Below are positions 34,496 through 41,851 of a stretch of DNA of 64,000 nt, piece after piece. The notes beneath the pieces were generated by a model. It was not told where the DNA came from. It saw nothing but the letters and a program-made list of their open reading frames with translations, and did not search any database. Both the position numbers and the translations under genes were made by a program. Location of the stretch: NCBI GenBank assembly GCA_038749595.1, contig JBCDHW010000001.1, positions 62,001 through 126,000 on the forward strand, read 5' to 3'. Within the stretch, counting starts at the first letter, position 1. Each line of letters begins with the position of its first letter. The stretch comes from Parvularcula sp038749595. Lineage in GTDB: Bacteria; Pseudomonadota; Alphaproteobacteria; Caulobacterales; Parvularculaceae.

Positions 34496-35470
34496 CTAGC
34501 GAGGCGCCGTCTGCTTGAACCGCGGCAAGGGCAAACCGAGCGCTGTCGTCACCCCAGAACTTGCCCCAGCGCGGTAGACGGCGGCGGGGCGTCCGCCGGT
34601 TTGCTGCACCGTTTTCTCGGTCTTTTCAACAAGGTGCGCACTTTCCACCCCGCGGCGGAAGTTCTGTTTGTGGATCCGGAAGCCCAGCACCGCTTCGATC
34701 CCGCTTTGCAGGTCGGAGAGGGTGAAGGCGTCCGGCATCACCTGAAAAATCACCGGCCGGTAGCGCATTTTGCCGCGCAAACGCCCAATCGCCGTGGCCA
34801 GGATCCGGCGGTGGTCCGAAATCATCGCTTCTCCATAAAGCTCAGGCCCTTCGACACCGTCCCTGTCGCGATGCGCTTCCGCCACCAGGCGCGCTTCGTA
34901 CATCACCTCAAACCGGTCGAGCGCGCGCTCCTCAGGCCAGGGCAGGTCGTCGCCGCCTTGGGTGAAGGCGAGCCGGTCTAGCCGCTCGCTGTCTGTGCCC
35001 GCCCAGGCGCGCAGGCGCTCTTCGATTAGCGGCAGCGGGCCGCCTTGGCTGCGCCGGTCCTCCCAAGGGAAGAACGCGTACCATGGCCGCCACTGGGCGC
35101 TCTCGAGGCTTGGCTCGGCCGCTTCAGGCGACAGCGCGAGATAGCCAATCGAGACGATCCGATCGACCTCGTCGCCCATCACCAGCGAGGCCCGCGGCGC
35201 CTCTCGTCCGCGATCGCCAAACGTGTAGAGCTGCTCGACATAGCCGAGGGGCACCGAGGTTTGCCGCTCAACAAAGTCGCGCAGCGCCAGTTCGAACGTT
35301 CGGTGCTCGTCAGGGTCGAACCGGCCAAAGGGCAGGCCCCATCCGCCGGGCCGTTTGACGCACAGCACATGGGGCTCGTCACCGATCAACGCGGTGAGCG
35401 CGATGTTAAGCCCAATGACCAGCCTTCGTTCCACGGGACTGCGTGTGGGCACTTTTTGGGCTTGTCGCAA
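34496..35470 (-). CDS. nadQ: NadQ-type NUDIX-related transcriptional regulator of NAD synthesis
   Basis: Likely sensor-repressor of the nad operon. The frame starts TTG 35470; GTG 35452 is an alternative. 324 aa. N-terminal NUDIX-like domain (RRLVIGLNIALTALIGDEPH; GGWGLPFGRFDPDEHRTFE) without an intact catalytic NUDIX box, and a C-terminal winged-helix part (RPVIFQVMPDAFTLSDLQ ... NFRRGVES) as in NrtR/NadQ. It sits directly upstream of nadABC on the same strand, which fits the NadQ family of alphaproteobacteria. The gene name rests on context plus family resemblance. Confidence 0.8.
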   Translation of the reverse strand: MRQAQKVPTRSPVERRLVIGLNIALTALIGDEPHVLCVKRPGGWGLPFGRFDPDEHRTFELALRDFVERQTSVPLGYVEQLYTFGDRGREAPRASLVMGDEVDRIVSIGYLALSPEAAEPSLESAQWRPWYAFFPWEDRRSQGGPLPLIEERLRAWAGTDSERLDRLAFTQGGDDLPWPEERALDRFEVMYEARLVAEAHRDRDGVEGPELYGEAMISDHRRILATAIGRLRGKMRYRPVIFQVMPDAFTLSDLQSGIEAVLGFRIHKQNFRRGVESAHLVEKTEKTVQQTGGRPAAVYRAGASSGVTTALGLPLPRFKQTAPR

Positions 35471-35487
35471 GCGCCGCTCTTTAAAGG

Positions 35488-36072
35488 CTAGGCTGCGGAG
35501 GCGTTGAAGCGGTCCAAGTATAACCGCTGGCTGTCCTCAGTGGACAGAATGTTGAGGGTGATGGGCTCGACTGATCTTGGGACGGGGAAGAGCTTTTCCG
35601 CCTCCTCCACGGTGAAGCCGGCCAGCTGGGTCGACTCGAAATAGGCGCAGGCGCGGTCGGCTTTCTTAATCGTCTTCTCTACCGCTTCGGGAAGCTCCGC
35701 AGGCAGACCAAAGCGGATATGCACAGCACGCTGAAGGCGCGCCTCCACCGCCTTGTAGTTCCCGCCGAGGAGCGCTTTGAACGGCGAAATCATGTCGCCG
35801 ATTACGTATTCGGGCGCATCGTGGAGGAGGGCGGCCAGACGCCATTCCCGCGGCCAGCTGGGTTTCATCTGTATACACATATCCGCAACGATGACCGAGT
35901 GTTGGGCCACGTTAAAGGGCTGTGTACCGATCGTCTGCCCATTCCAGCGCGCCACCCGCGCGAGGCCGTGGGCGATGTCCTCGATCTCAATGTCGAGAGG
36001 CGAGGGATCCAGAATATCAAGGCGTCGGCCCGACAGCATGCGCTGCCAAGCCCGGGGCGGGGCGGTGGTCAT
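35488..36072 (-). CDS. HD-domain phosphohydrolase (YfbR-like)
   Basis: Metal-dependent HD-superfamily hydrolase, perhaps a 5'-nucleotidase. 194 aa. Metal ligands appear in QPFNVAQHSVIVADM, ALLHDAPEYVIGDM and KKADRACAYFES. It is 17 bases upstream of nadQ on the same strand, so could share its transcript; a link to nucleotide or NAD turnover is inference. Confidence 0.8.
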   Translation of the reverse strand: MTTAPPRAWQRMLSGRRLDILDPSPLDIEIEDIAHGLARVARWNGQTIGTQPFNVAQHSVIVADMCIQMKPSWPREWRLAALLHDAPEYVIGDMISPFKALLGGNYKAVEARLQRAVHIRFGLPAELPEAVEKTIKKADRACAYFESTQLAGFTVEEAEKLFPVPRSVEPITLNILSTEDSQRLYLDRFNASAA

Positions 36073-36101
36073 GGCACGGCTGTAGCGCCTGTTTGCCGCG
36101 C

Positions 36102-36222
36102 CGTCATCCCGGCCGCCAAAGGCGAACCGAGACCTATGGTCTGAGGGTTGGTTGGCGTGAGAGCGTTTGAGGTGCCCGTCCTTGGGTCCCGGATATTCGC
36201 TGCCGCGAATTCCGGGATGACG
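36102..36222. repeat. Dispersed inverted repeat, copy A
   Basis: Bounded by CGTCATCCCGG (36102-36112) and its inverse CCGGGATGACG (36212-36222), with GGGTCCCGGAT before the right end. The same ends bound a second element at 37993-38089. It is a short non-coding palindromic element found between genes. Confidence 0.7.
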
Positions 36223-36248
36223 GGTGGAGAGGGGCGCACGCCGATCCT

Positions 36249-36396
36249 GCGCTCAAATAGCCAAAGGCGTTAGCGCACTTACAAAGCGCTCAAATAGCCG
36301 AAGGCGTTAGCGCACTTATAAAGCGCTCAAATAGGCCAACGGCCGGTAGCGCACGCCAATGATACGCTCAAATAGGCCGGAAGGCCGATAGCGCAC
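36249..36396 (+). repeat. Stem-loop repeat array, four forward copies
   Basis: Copies at 36249-36278, 36286-36315, 36323-36354 and 36364-36396. Consensus: GCGCTCAAATAG, then (G)CC-N3/4-GGC(C), then G(A/T)TAGCGCAC. Each copy folds: outer stem GCGCT/AGCGC, inner stem GCC/GGC. The inner arms vary together (CCAAAGG, CCGAAGG, GGCCGGAAGGCC), which points to selection for pairing. Spacers are 7-9 bases. Confidence 0.85.
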
Positions 36397-36397
36397 T

Positions 36398-36492
36398 AAA
36401 AAAGGAACCTCGCGCGCGGTCGCCGCGGCTGAAAGGGGTTCTTTGATACTCTGCTGCGGCGTGAAGGCTTCCTACACCTCCCGCGCGCGAGG
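36398..36492 (-). ncRNA. Strongly folded core between the repeat arrays, candidate small RNA
   Basis: A perfect 12-bp inverted pair CCTCGCGCGCGG (36408-36419) / CCGCGCGCGAGG (36481-36492) encloses a second stem GCCGCGGC (36422-36429) / GCTGCGGC (36453-36460). Read on the minus strand, the outer stem is followed by TTCC and six Ts (36403-36398), like a terminator or small-RNA end. A further inverted pair GGACG/CGTCC lies outside. No RNA family is recognised; strand and boundaries are tentative. Confidence 0.4.
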
Positions 36493-36571
36493 GACGGGTC
36501 TGCCTCAGTCCGTGGACGGCCTAACTTAAAGCTCACGCCCAACAAACGTCCGTCGGTAGAGAGATTTTTTA

Positions 36572-36682
36572 GTGTGCTATCGGCCTTCCGGCCTATTTGA
36601 GCACATTGTCAGTGTGCTATCGGCCCTCGGCCTATATGAGCACTCTGTCAGTGTGCCACCGGCCAGCGGCTTATTTGAGCAC
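36572..36682 (-). repeat. Stem-loop repeat array, three reverse copies
   Basis: Copies at 36572-36604, 36612-36643 and 36651-36682, in the opposite orientation to the four left copies, so that the two arrays mirror each other around the folded core. The first pairs almost exactly with forward copy 4. Confidence 0.85.
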
Positions 36683-36689
36683 GGGTTCT

Positions 36690-36718
36690 GCGCTCAAATA
36701 GCCGAAGGCGGTAGCGCC
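36690..36718 (+). repeat. Stem-loop repeat, eighth copy (forward)
   Basis: GCGCTCAAATAGCC-GAA-GGCGGTAGCGCC; same unit as the left array, now forward again, eight bases after the last reverse copy. The remaining stretch to 36923 shows nothing I can name. Confidence 0.8.
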
Positions 36719-36923
36719 GCTAAAAACTCTACCGGACAATCCCGTCACAAACAGGGCGCCAGACGACGGATCCTGACCTCCAGATGCCTGTTTGATGGTG
36801 GTGAGTATACGGCGGGTTTGGGGAGTGGCGGATAACCTTATGGGCCGCACCTCTTCTTGTGCCCGATCTCGCGTCCAGTGTGTCGCAGTTTGACTCACCG
36901 AACCACTGCCTATCTCTCCCTTC

Positions 36924-37511
36924 ATGAAAACGGATGAGCGGCGTGTCGGGCGGTATTTCGAAGCTTTCGTGGCGATTTGCGCGTTGGTGACCAGTATTGT
37001 TGCGGTTTTCCTCGCGTGGGACCAGAGCCGCGTGATGCGCACCCAGCAGCAGTCTGAGGTTTGGCCGTTGCTGCAAATCTCTTACAGCACTGACTATCGC
37101 GGCGAGACGATCGACTATGAACTGTCGATCGAAAACGCTGGCGTCGGGCCGGCGATTATCGATCAGTACAGGTTGTTTTTCGAAGGTTCGGACGCGTCGC
37201 CCGACTTGCGAGAGTTTGTCGGGTCGTTCGTGCCTAGTGCGTTCACGCCTGCAGGTCCGCATACCTACTCGGACATTGAGGGGCGTGTGATGCGTCAAGG
37301 GACGGAAGTTCAGTTCATGACGGCCAGCTGGCCGAAGACGCCTGAGCGTCAACGCCTGTTCCAAAAGCGCCTCAACGCCATTATCGACGGCGATGTCGAA
37401 CTTCCGATCATGGAGGTTTGCTATTGCTCCATCCTTGAAGACTGCTGGATCGCATCGACGCGCCCCGAAGAGACGCGGGCCGTGCCGACGTCGAGCTGTC
37501 GCGCGTTTTAA
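36924..37511 (+). CDS. Hypothetical membrane-anchored protein
   Basis: 195 aa, one membrane helix at about residues 13-32 (YFEAFVAICALVTSIVAVF) and a periplasmic part with beta-type sequence. Near the C-terminus is a Cys-rich patch (VCYCSILEDCW and a late Cys), suggesting disulfides or metal. I recall similar unnamed alphaproteobacterial proteins but no function. Isolated gene beside the repeat island. Confidence 0.6.
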   Translation: MKTDERRVGRYFEAFVAICALVTSIVAVFLAWDQSRVMRTQQQSEVWPLLQISYSTDYRGETIDYELSIENAGVGPAIIDQYRLFFEGSDASPDLREFVGSFVPSAFTPAGPHTYSDIEGRVMRQGTEVQFMTASWPKTPERQRLFQKRLNAIIDGDVELPIMEVCYCSILEDCWIASTRPEETRAVPTSSCRAF

Positions 37512-37537
37512 TCTGTCTACGGAGAGGGAGAGATCCG

Positions 37538-37930
37538 ATGAAGCTTTTGTTTGGAGCCATGGCGTGTTGCCTGAGCCTTGCGGCGAACGCGTTCGCTGAC
37601 GACGAGCGAACGGCACTGATGCAGAAACTCGTGGGGGAGTGGGACGTGAACCTCTACTTCTCGTACCTTGCGCCGCCCAGTTCGACCAAAATGGTGATCA
37701 AGAAGGTGGACGACGACGGCGTCCTGCGGGGTACGTTCTACGGCACAACGTTCGATGTGGCGCGGGCCCGGGTCCATGAGGGCGAAGTGATCTTCACGGT
37801 ACTGACCAAAGACGGCTCGGGCCTCTACGCAACCTCGGGCCGCCTGGGTACAGACGGCGTCGTCAGAGGACAGACCCTCGCCGAGGGCCGCGATTTCATT
37901 ATGGCGTGGGATGCCGAGCCGATGAAATAG
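37538..37930 (+). CDS. Hypothetical secreted protein, lipocalin-like length
   Basis: 130 aa with a signal peptide MKLLFGAMACCLSLAANAFA. The mature part (KLVGEWDVNLYFSYLAPPSS ... GVLRGTFYGTTFD ... GRLGTDGVVRGQT) looks like a small beta-barrel with repeating strands. No catalytic motif. GGAGAGGGAGAG lies about nine bases before the ATG. It follows the previous gene by 26 bases and may be co-transcribed. Confidence 0.65.
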   Translation: MKLLFGAMACCLSLAANAFADDERTALMQKLVGEWDVNLYFSYLAPPSSTKMVIKKVDDDGVLRGTFYGTTFDVARARVHEGEVIFTVLTKDGSGLYATSGRLGTDGVVRGQTLAEGRDFIMAWDAEPMK

Positions 37931-37992
37931 CCTGGACGGCTACGCGGCATATGTGAGCCTATCGTGGCTCTATGCAGACTTTCTCCACCCCA

Positions 37993-38089
37993 CGTCATCC
38001 CGGAATCTGCGCAGCAGATATCCGGGATCCATCGACCGCTCCGCCGGCATTTTTTCGTGATGGGTCCCGGCTCTGGGGCCGGGATGACG
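37993..38089. repeat. Dispersed inverted repeat, copy B
   Basis: CGTCATCCCGG (37993-38003) and CCGGGATGACG (38079-38089), with GGGTCCCGG inside; same ends as copy A at 36102-36222. It lies in the gap between convergent genes. Confidence 0.7.
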
Positions 38090-38105
38090 GTAAGGAGGAG
38101 GGCCT

Positions 38106-38432
38106 TCAACGAAGGAACTGCGGGACTTTTGCTCCGAGGATGTCGATGAGCTCAGGGTCCATAAATTCGTAATCGTCTGGAATGCCGAGAACGATTACCC
38201 GCTTGCTATTCAAGTGCTGTTTGAAGCGCCTGGTGAGTTTATTGCGGTGTTGACGTTCCATCACGAAGATGACGTCTGCCCACTTAACCTGTTCCGATGA
38301 GAGCTCAACTTCAGCCCCGTTGTTCAGGCCCGCGGAGTCGCACTCGAGGCTCTCCCAACTCGAAAAGACCTGTTCCGCTGTCGGACTTCTTAGTTTGTTC
38401 TGTGAGCAGACAAAGAGGACGTTCGTTGGCAT
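38106..38432 (-). CDS. Low-molecular-weight protein tyrosine phosphatase-like protein
   Basis: 108 aa. The N-terminus NVLFVCSQNKLRSPTAE has the Cys-x5-Arg phosphate loop (C9, R15) of the LMW phosphatase fold. It is shorter than classical LMW-PTPs (about 150 aa), and the usual late DP loop is replaced by YEFMDPELIDIL. A short family with this exact layout is common in bacteria. Substrate unknown. Confidence 0.8.
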   Translation of the reverse strand: MPTNVLFVCSQNKLRSPTAEQVFSSWESLECDSAGLNNGAEVELSSEQVKWADVIFVMERQHRNKLTRRFKQHLNSKRVIVLGIPDDYEFMDPELIDILGAKVPQFLR

Positions 38433-38438
38433 GCAGCC

Positions 38439-39557
38439 CTAACAAGCCCGCACCACGATTGACCCAGCGCTGTACCCTGCGCCGAAGCCGGAGATGACGC
38501 CTAGGGTGCCGCTGGCGAGATCGTCTTTGTGCTTATGGAATGCGATGATGGAGCCGGCGGAGGAGGTGTTGGCGTATTCGTCGAGGATGACTGGGGCTTC
38601 GGTGGGCTCGGGGTCGCGGCCGAGGAGTTTCTTGGCGATCAGCATGTTCATCGAGAGGTTCGCCTGGTGGAGCCAGAAGCGGGAAACCTCAGCCGGATCA
38701 ATGCCTTCGTCGCCGAGGTGAGCCTCGATCATCGCCGCGACCATAGGCACGACCTCTTTAAAGACGGAGCGGCCGTTTTGCTTGAAGAGCTTATCCGTCC
38801 GCGGATCATTAAGGTCGATGACGCCGTCTTCGGCTGGGTTGAGGAACCCAAAATTGTTGCGGATGTTGTTTGAGAACTGCGTTTTCAGCCGTGTACCGAG
38901 GATATCGAAGGCGCCCGCTGGTGCTTCGCCGTCGGGCTGGCCGATGATCACTGCGGTCGCGACATCGCCGAAGATGAAGTGGCCGTCGCGATCTTTGAAA
39001 TTGATGTGGGCAGTGCAGATCTCCGGATTGACCATCAGCACACGGCGCGCGCCGGTGGAAAGGAGGCCGATTGCGGTTTGGATGCCAAACGCGGCGGAGG
39101 CGCAGGCGACGTTCATGTCAAAGCCATAGCCCTCGATGCCCAGGGCGTCTTGGACCTCCACCGCCATGGCGGGGTATTGGCGCTGCATGTTCGACGCTGC
39201 GCAGATCACCGCGTCGATGTCTTTGGAGCCGAGGTTGCCGCGCTCCATCGCGTCCCGCGCGGCGTTGACGGCCATCTCCGCCATCACCGAGAGCTCGTCG
39301 TTGCTGCGCGCCTCAAGCCGGGGCCGCATCCGTTTCGGGTCGAGCGCGCCTTCTTTGTCGAGCACGTAGCGGCTCTTGATGCCTGACGCCTTCTCGATGA
39401 ACTCCGCCGAGGAGGGCTCCAGCGGCGGCTCGCCAGGGTTGTCCGCGTTCCACTGAGCGACAAAGGCGTTGTAGGCCTCGACCAGCTCTTCGTTCGAAAT
39501 CGACTGCTCCGGCGTGTAGAGGCCGGTGGCGAGAATGCGGGCAATGGCGGGCTTCAT
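38439..39557 (-). CDS. Beta-ketoacyl-ACP synthase III family protein (FabH-like)
   Basis: Thiolase-fold condensing enzyme. 372 aa with the full catalytic triad: Cys152 in NVACASAAFG, His297 in WLHQANLSM, Asn330 in EYANTSSAG. It is longer than FabH (about 320 aa) with an extra N-terminal insertion (residues about 30-80), as in a subgroup of KAS III enzymes with unassigned substrates. It may start fatty acid or specialised acyl synthesis; its neighbours do not tell. Confidence 0.88.
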   Translation of the reverse strand: MKPAIARILATGLYTPEQSISNEELVEAYNAFVAQWNADNPGEPPLEPSSAEFIEKASGIKSRYVLDKEGALDPKRMRPRLEARSNDELSVMAEMAVNAARDAMERGNLGSKDIDAVICAASNMQRQYPAMAVEVQDALGIEGYGFDMNVACASAAFGIQTAIGLLSTGARRVLMVNPEICTAHINFKDRDGHFIFGDVATAVIIGQPDGEAPAGAFDILGTRLKTQFSNNIRNNFGFLNPAEDGVIDLNDPRTDKLFKQNGRSVFKEVVPMVAAMIEAHLGDEGIDPAEVSRFWLHQANLSMNMLIAKKLLGRDPEPTEAPVILDEYANTSSAGSIIAFHKHKDDLASGTLGVISGFGAGYSAGSIVVRAC

Positions 39558-39708
39558 GGCGCCTCTCTTCGTTGATTAACCACAGTACTTGTGCGCTCAG
39601 CGTCGCTGCGGTGCAACAGGCTGAGCGCACATTGTGTTACGTTTTCGCACCGACGACATGCGCTTCGAGATTGATAGCGCCGCCGGTGCGTGGGACCCTG
39701 TTCATCGC

Positions 39709-39718
39709 GGGGGGGGGG
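39709..39718 (+). repeat. Ten-base G homopolymer upstream of a membrane protein gene
   Basis: An unbroken run of ten Gs lies 25 bases before ATG 39743, inside the divergent promoter region between the KAS III gene and the membrane protein gene. Such tracts can slip in replication; a sequencing length error is also possible. Confidence 0.8.
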
Positions 39719-39742
39719 CGGCGGACGTGCTGCGTTCAGGTG

Positions 39743-40243
39743 ATGGTCAACACGCAACTTCTTTTGGTGGACGGGGCGATCCTTTGCGGGGTCATCGGCG
39801 CCATCGTGACGTGGAGCTTCTTTTGGAAGCCGCGGATTTGGCTGCACGATCTGCCGGAGGATATTCGCGCGCTCGTGCCGCCGCCGACACCGGCCGAGAA
39901 GCGCTGGCTGATGGTCCTGGGCTTACCGGTGACGGGCGGCATCCTGGCCGGATGCATCCTGAGTGTTTCTCGTTTTGGGTTTGAGGCCGGATTTTTTCCG
40001 GCCGTGCTGCACGCCTATTTGCCGTTTCAGATTTTCAACCTGTTCGATTTGGTGATGATCGACTGGGGCACGTTGCTGGTCATCAACCCGGCTAAGCCGC
40101 CTATTCCCGGTACAGAGAATGCAGCGGGGTGGCGCAACTATGGGTTCTTCGCCCGCGGCTTTTTCAAAGGCATCGTCATCGGCGCGATCTTTGCGCCGAT
40201 TGCGGCGGGTATCGCTTGGTTAATTGGAATGGTGGGCGGCTGA
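39743..40243 (+). CDS. Hypothetical multi-pass membrane protein
   Basis: 166 aa with about four membrane segments: residues about 7-27, 55-75, 85-108 and 140-163. An Arg/Pro-rich cytosolic loop (WKPRIWLHDLPEDIRALVPPP) follows the first. No named family is recognised. ATG 39743 is preferred because upstream codons (frame open from 39572) do not look coding and cross the ten-G run. Confidence 0.6.
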   Translation: MVNTQLLLVDGAILCGVIGAIVTWSFFWKPRIWLHDLPEDIRALVPPPTPAEKRWLMVLGLPVTGGILAGCILSVSRFGFEAGFFPAVLHAYLPFQIFNLFDLVMIDWGTLLVINPAKPPIPGTENAAGWRNYGFFARGFFKGIVIGAIFAPIAAGIAWLIGMVGG

Positions 40244-40285
40244 GCCCCTGCGGGAGGCGCGGCATAAGCCGTCGCGCACTTTGTG

Positions 40286-40672
40286 CTAGGAAGTCACCTC
40301 TGGTGAGCGCCACGCAATAAGAATGCTGGCGATTGTTGATCCGACCAAGACGGACACCGGCAAAGCTAGGGTGAAGCAGAAGACCCAGCCCGCGGTCACT
40401 TCTTCAAATTCCCACTCCGGCAGAAGGTCGAGCAGGAAAGCGAAACTGATCAAGAAGGCCCCTGGCGCGAAGAACAACAGCACCCGCGCCAACCTCTGCT
40501 TTTGGTCAACCCAGCTGAACAACATTGACCCGAATAGGAAAAGCCAAAACGGGGCAAGCCATAGTAACGATGCAAGAACGAAAACGATGATCGCGTTGCT
40601 GAAAGGGCTGCCCCAGTAGGTCTCGTTGAAAGGCGCTTCCGGCCAGTTTGCGAACCAATCGATCGGCTCCAT
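40286..40672 (-). CDS. Hypothetical membrane protein
   Basis: 128 aa with three or four membrane segments (about residues 25-52, 63-82 and 93-120) and a Trp-rich N-terminus (DWFANWPEAPFNETYWGSPF). No family is recognised. Convergent with the previous membrane protein gene. The next 168 bases to tag hold only a small hairpin. Confidence 0.5.
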   Translation of the reverse strand: MEPIDWFANWPEAPFNETYWGSPFSNAIIVFVLASLLWLAPFWLFLFGSMLFSWVDQKQRLARVLLFFAPGAFLISFAFLLDLLPEWEFEEVTAGWVFCFTLALPVSVLVGSTIASILIAWRSPEVTS

Positions 40673-40783
40673 CGGTCGTTCTCCCCGCTTTCAACAACAC
40701 AGCGCTGAAGTCGACGATATCCATAAGCGAACAGACTATGCAACATTCCGCCTACGGAGCAGCGCCGGGACGACGCTAACCAC

Positions 40784-40803
40784 AAGGCCTATTTGGAGGC
40801 CTT
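40784..40803. other. Hairpin downstream of tag
   Basis: AAGGCC (40784-40789) pairs with GGCCTT (40798-40803) around an eight-base loop, in the gap after the tag stop on the minus strand. No T-run; weak terminator at best. Confidence 0.3.
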
Positions 40804-40840
40804 CGCCGCCCATCGTTGCGGCGGGCGAGGGACAACCGAT

Positions 40841-41413
40841 TTATGCCGTACCGCCCAGTTCTTGGTGGCGGAAGCAGGTGACGAGGTGGTCGTTCACCAT
40901 GCCGACGGCTTGGGCGAAGGCGTAGACGATGACGGGGCCGCAGAAGGTGAAGCCTCTCTTTTTGAGGTCTTTGGACATTTGCTCCGAGATCGGTGTTTTG
41001 GCGGGGACCTGTGCGGCATCGGTAAAGTTCGTCTGCAGAGGTTTGCCGTCCCAATAGCTCCACAGCCAGTCGGAGAAGCTTTCCTGCTCCATGATCTCGA
41101 GCCAGCTTCGCGCATTTTTCCGGGCCGCTTCGATTTTAAGGCGTGAACGGATGATGCCTTTGTCCTGGAGCAGGCGCTCGACCTTTTTGTCGGACCAGCG
41201 GGCCATCTTCTCCGGGTCAAAACCGTCAAAGGCCTTACGGAAATTCTCGCGCTTATAAAGGATCGTCCGCCAGGAGAGGCCCGCCTGAAACCCGTCGAGG
41301 ATCAGCTTCTCAAACAGCGCCCGGTCATCCCACTCCGGCACCCCCCATTCTTCGTCATGGTACTGAATATAGAAGTCGTCACCAGCAGTGGGCCAGGAAC
41401 AGCGGTTGGTCAT
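40841..41413 (-). CDS. tag: DNA-3-methyladenine glycosylase I
   Basis: Removes 3-methyladenine from alkylated DNA. 190 aa, the family length. N-terminal RCSW and YHDEEWGVPEWDDRALFEKL, then DGFQAGLSWRTIL, and the C-terminal zinc part with GFTFCGPVIVYAFAQAVGM and NDHLVTCFRH. The Cys/His zinc ligands are intact. Probably a single gene. Confidence 0.95.
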   Translation of the reverse strand: MTNRCSWPTAGDDFYIQYHDEEWGVPEWDDRALFEKLILDGFQAGLSWRTILYKRENFRKAFDGFDPEKMARWSDKKVERLLQDKGIIRSRLKIEAARKNARSWLEIMEQESFSDWLWSYWDGKPLQTNFTDAAQVPAKTPISEQMSKDLKKRGFTFCGPVIVYAFAQAVGMVNDHLVTCFRHQELGGTA

Positions 41414-41442
41414 GGGGCATCCTTTGAGTTGCCCGCTTCTTA

Positions 41443-41841
41443 CTATCGGTGGGTCCTAGCGAAGTGGGGACCCACCTCTAGCCAGAGGCGCCGAGGATCT
41501 TTTTGACATGCGACCTGCCACTCCAGCTCTATCAAATCCATGAGGAACTTAACCCGAGTGTGTGCAATCGGTTCTTTGCACTTCAGCTGAAGGAGGTGTA
41601 GCTTAGAGAAGCGCGTTCCCTTCGATGTATCGACCCGCATCATGGTGCCGAAGTCCTTGTCTTGAGCGACGAGGATCGCGTTATTTTTGATTGCACTTTT
41701 TGCAACCAGGTCGTCTGGGGAGCTCTCAACGAGAATGTCCCGATGATGGATTACTTCATGCCCAGCGCTTTCAAACACGGCTCCAACCGACCGTGGAACG
41801 CCTTCATCAAGCAATACCGTGAACTGCTTTCCTGGAGGCAT
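41443..41841 (-). CDS. DUF5615 PIN-like toxin candidate
   Basis: 132 aa. The N-terminal motif LLDEGVPRSV and later VAQDKDFGTMM provide the acidic residues of DUF5615/Mut7-C-type PIN-like proteins, taken as toxin RNases in toxin-antitoxin pairs. It starts 10 bases after the upstream DUF433 gene on the same strand. The DNA is less GC-rich than its neighbours, suggesting transfer. Toxicity is inferred from family and pairing. Confidence 0.75.
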   Translation of the reverse strand: MPPGKQFTVLLDEGVPRSVGAVFESAGHEVIHHRDILVESSPDDLVAKSAIKNNAILVAQDKDFGTMMRVDTSKGTRFSKLHLLQLKCKEPIAHTRVKFLMDLIELEWQVACQKDPRRLWLEVGPHFARTHR

Positions 41842-41851
41842 CGTTCGTGTA

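Noticed and set aside
36398..36571. 6S, SRP, RNase P or tmRNA gene in the repeat core
   Set aside because: Compared by eye with the known conserved parts of these RNAs; no matching closing stem, SRP loop, P4 core or tag-coding segment was found.
36249..36718. CRISPR array
   Set aside because: Spacers are only 7-9 bases, repeats are palindromic, orientation flips midway and no cas genes are nearby.
37993..38089. Attachment site or insertion sequence ends
   Set aside because: No transposase or integrase between or near the inverted ends; the element is about 100 bases and fits a small dispersed repeat better.
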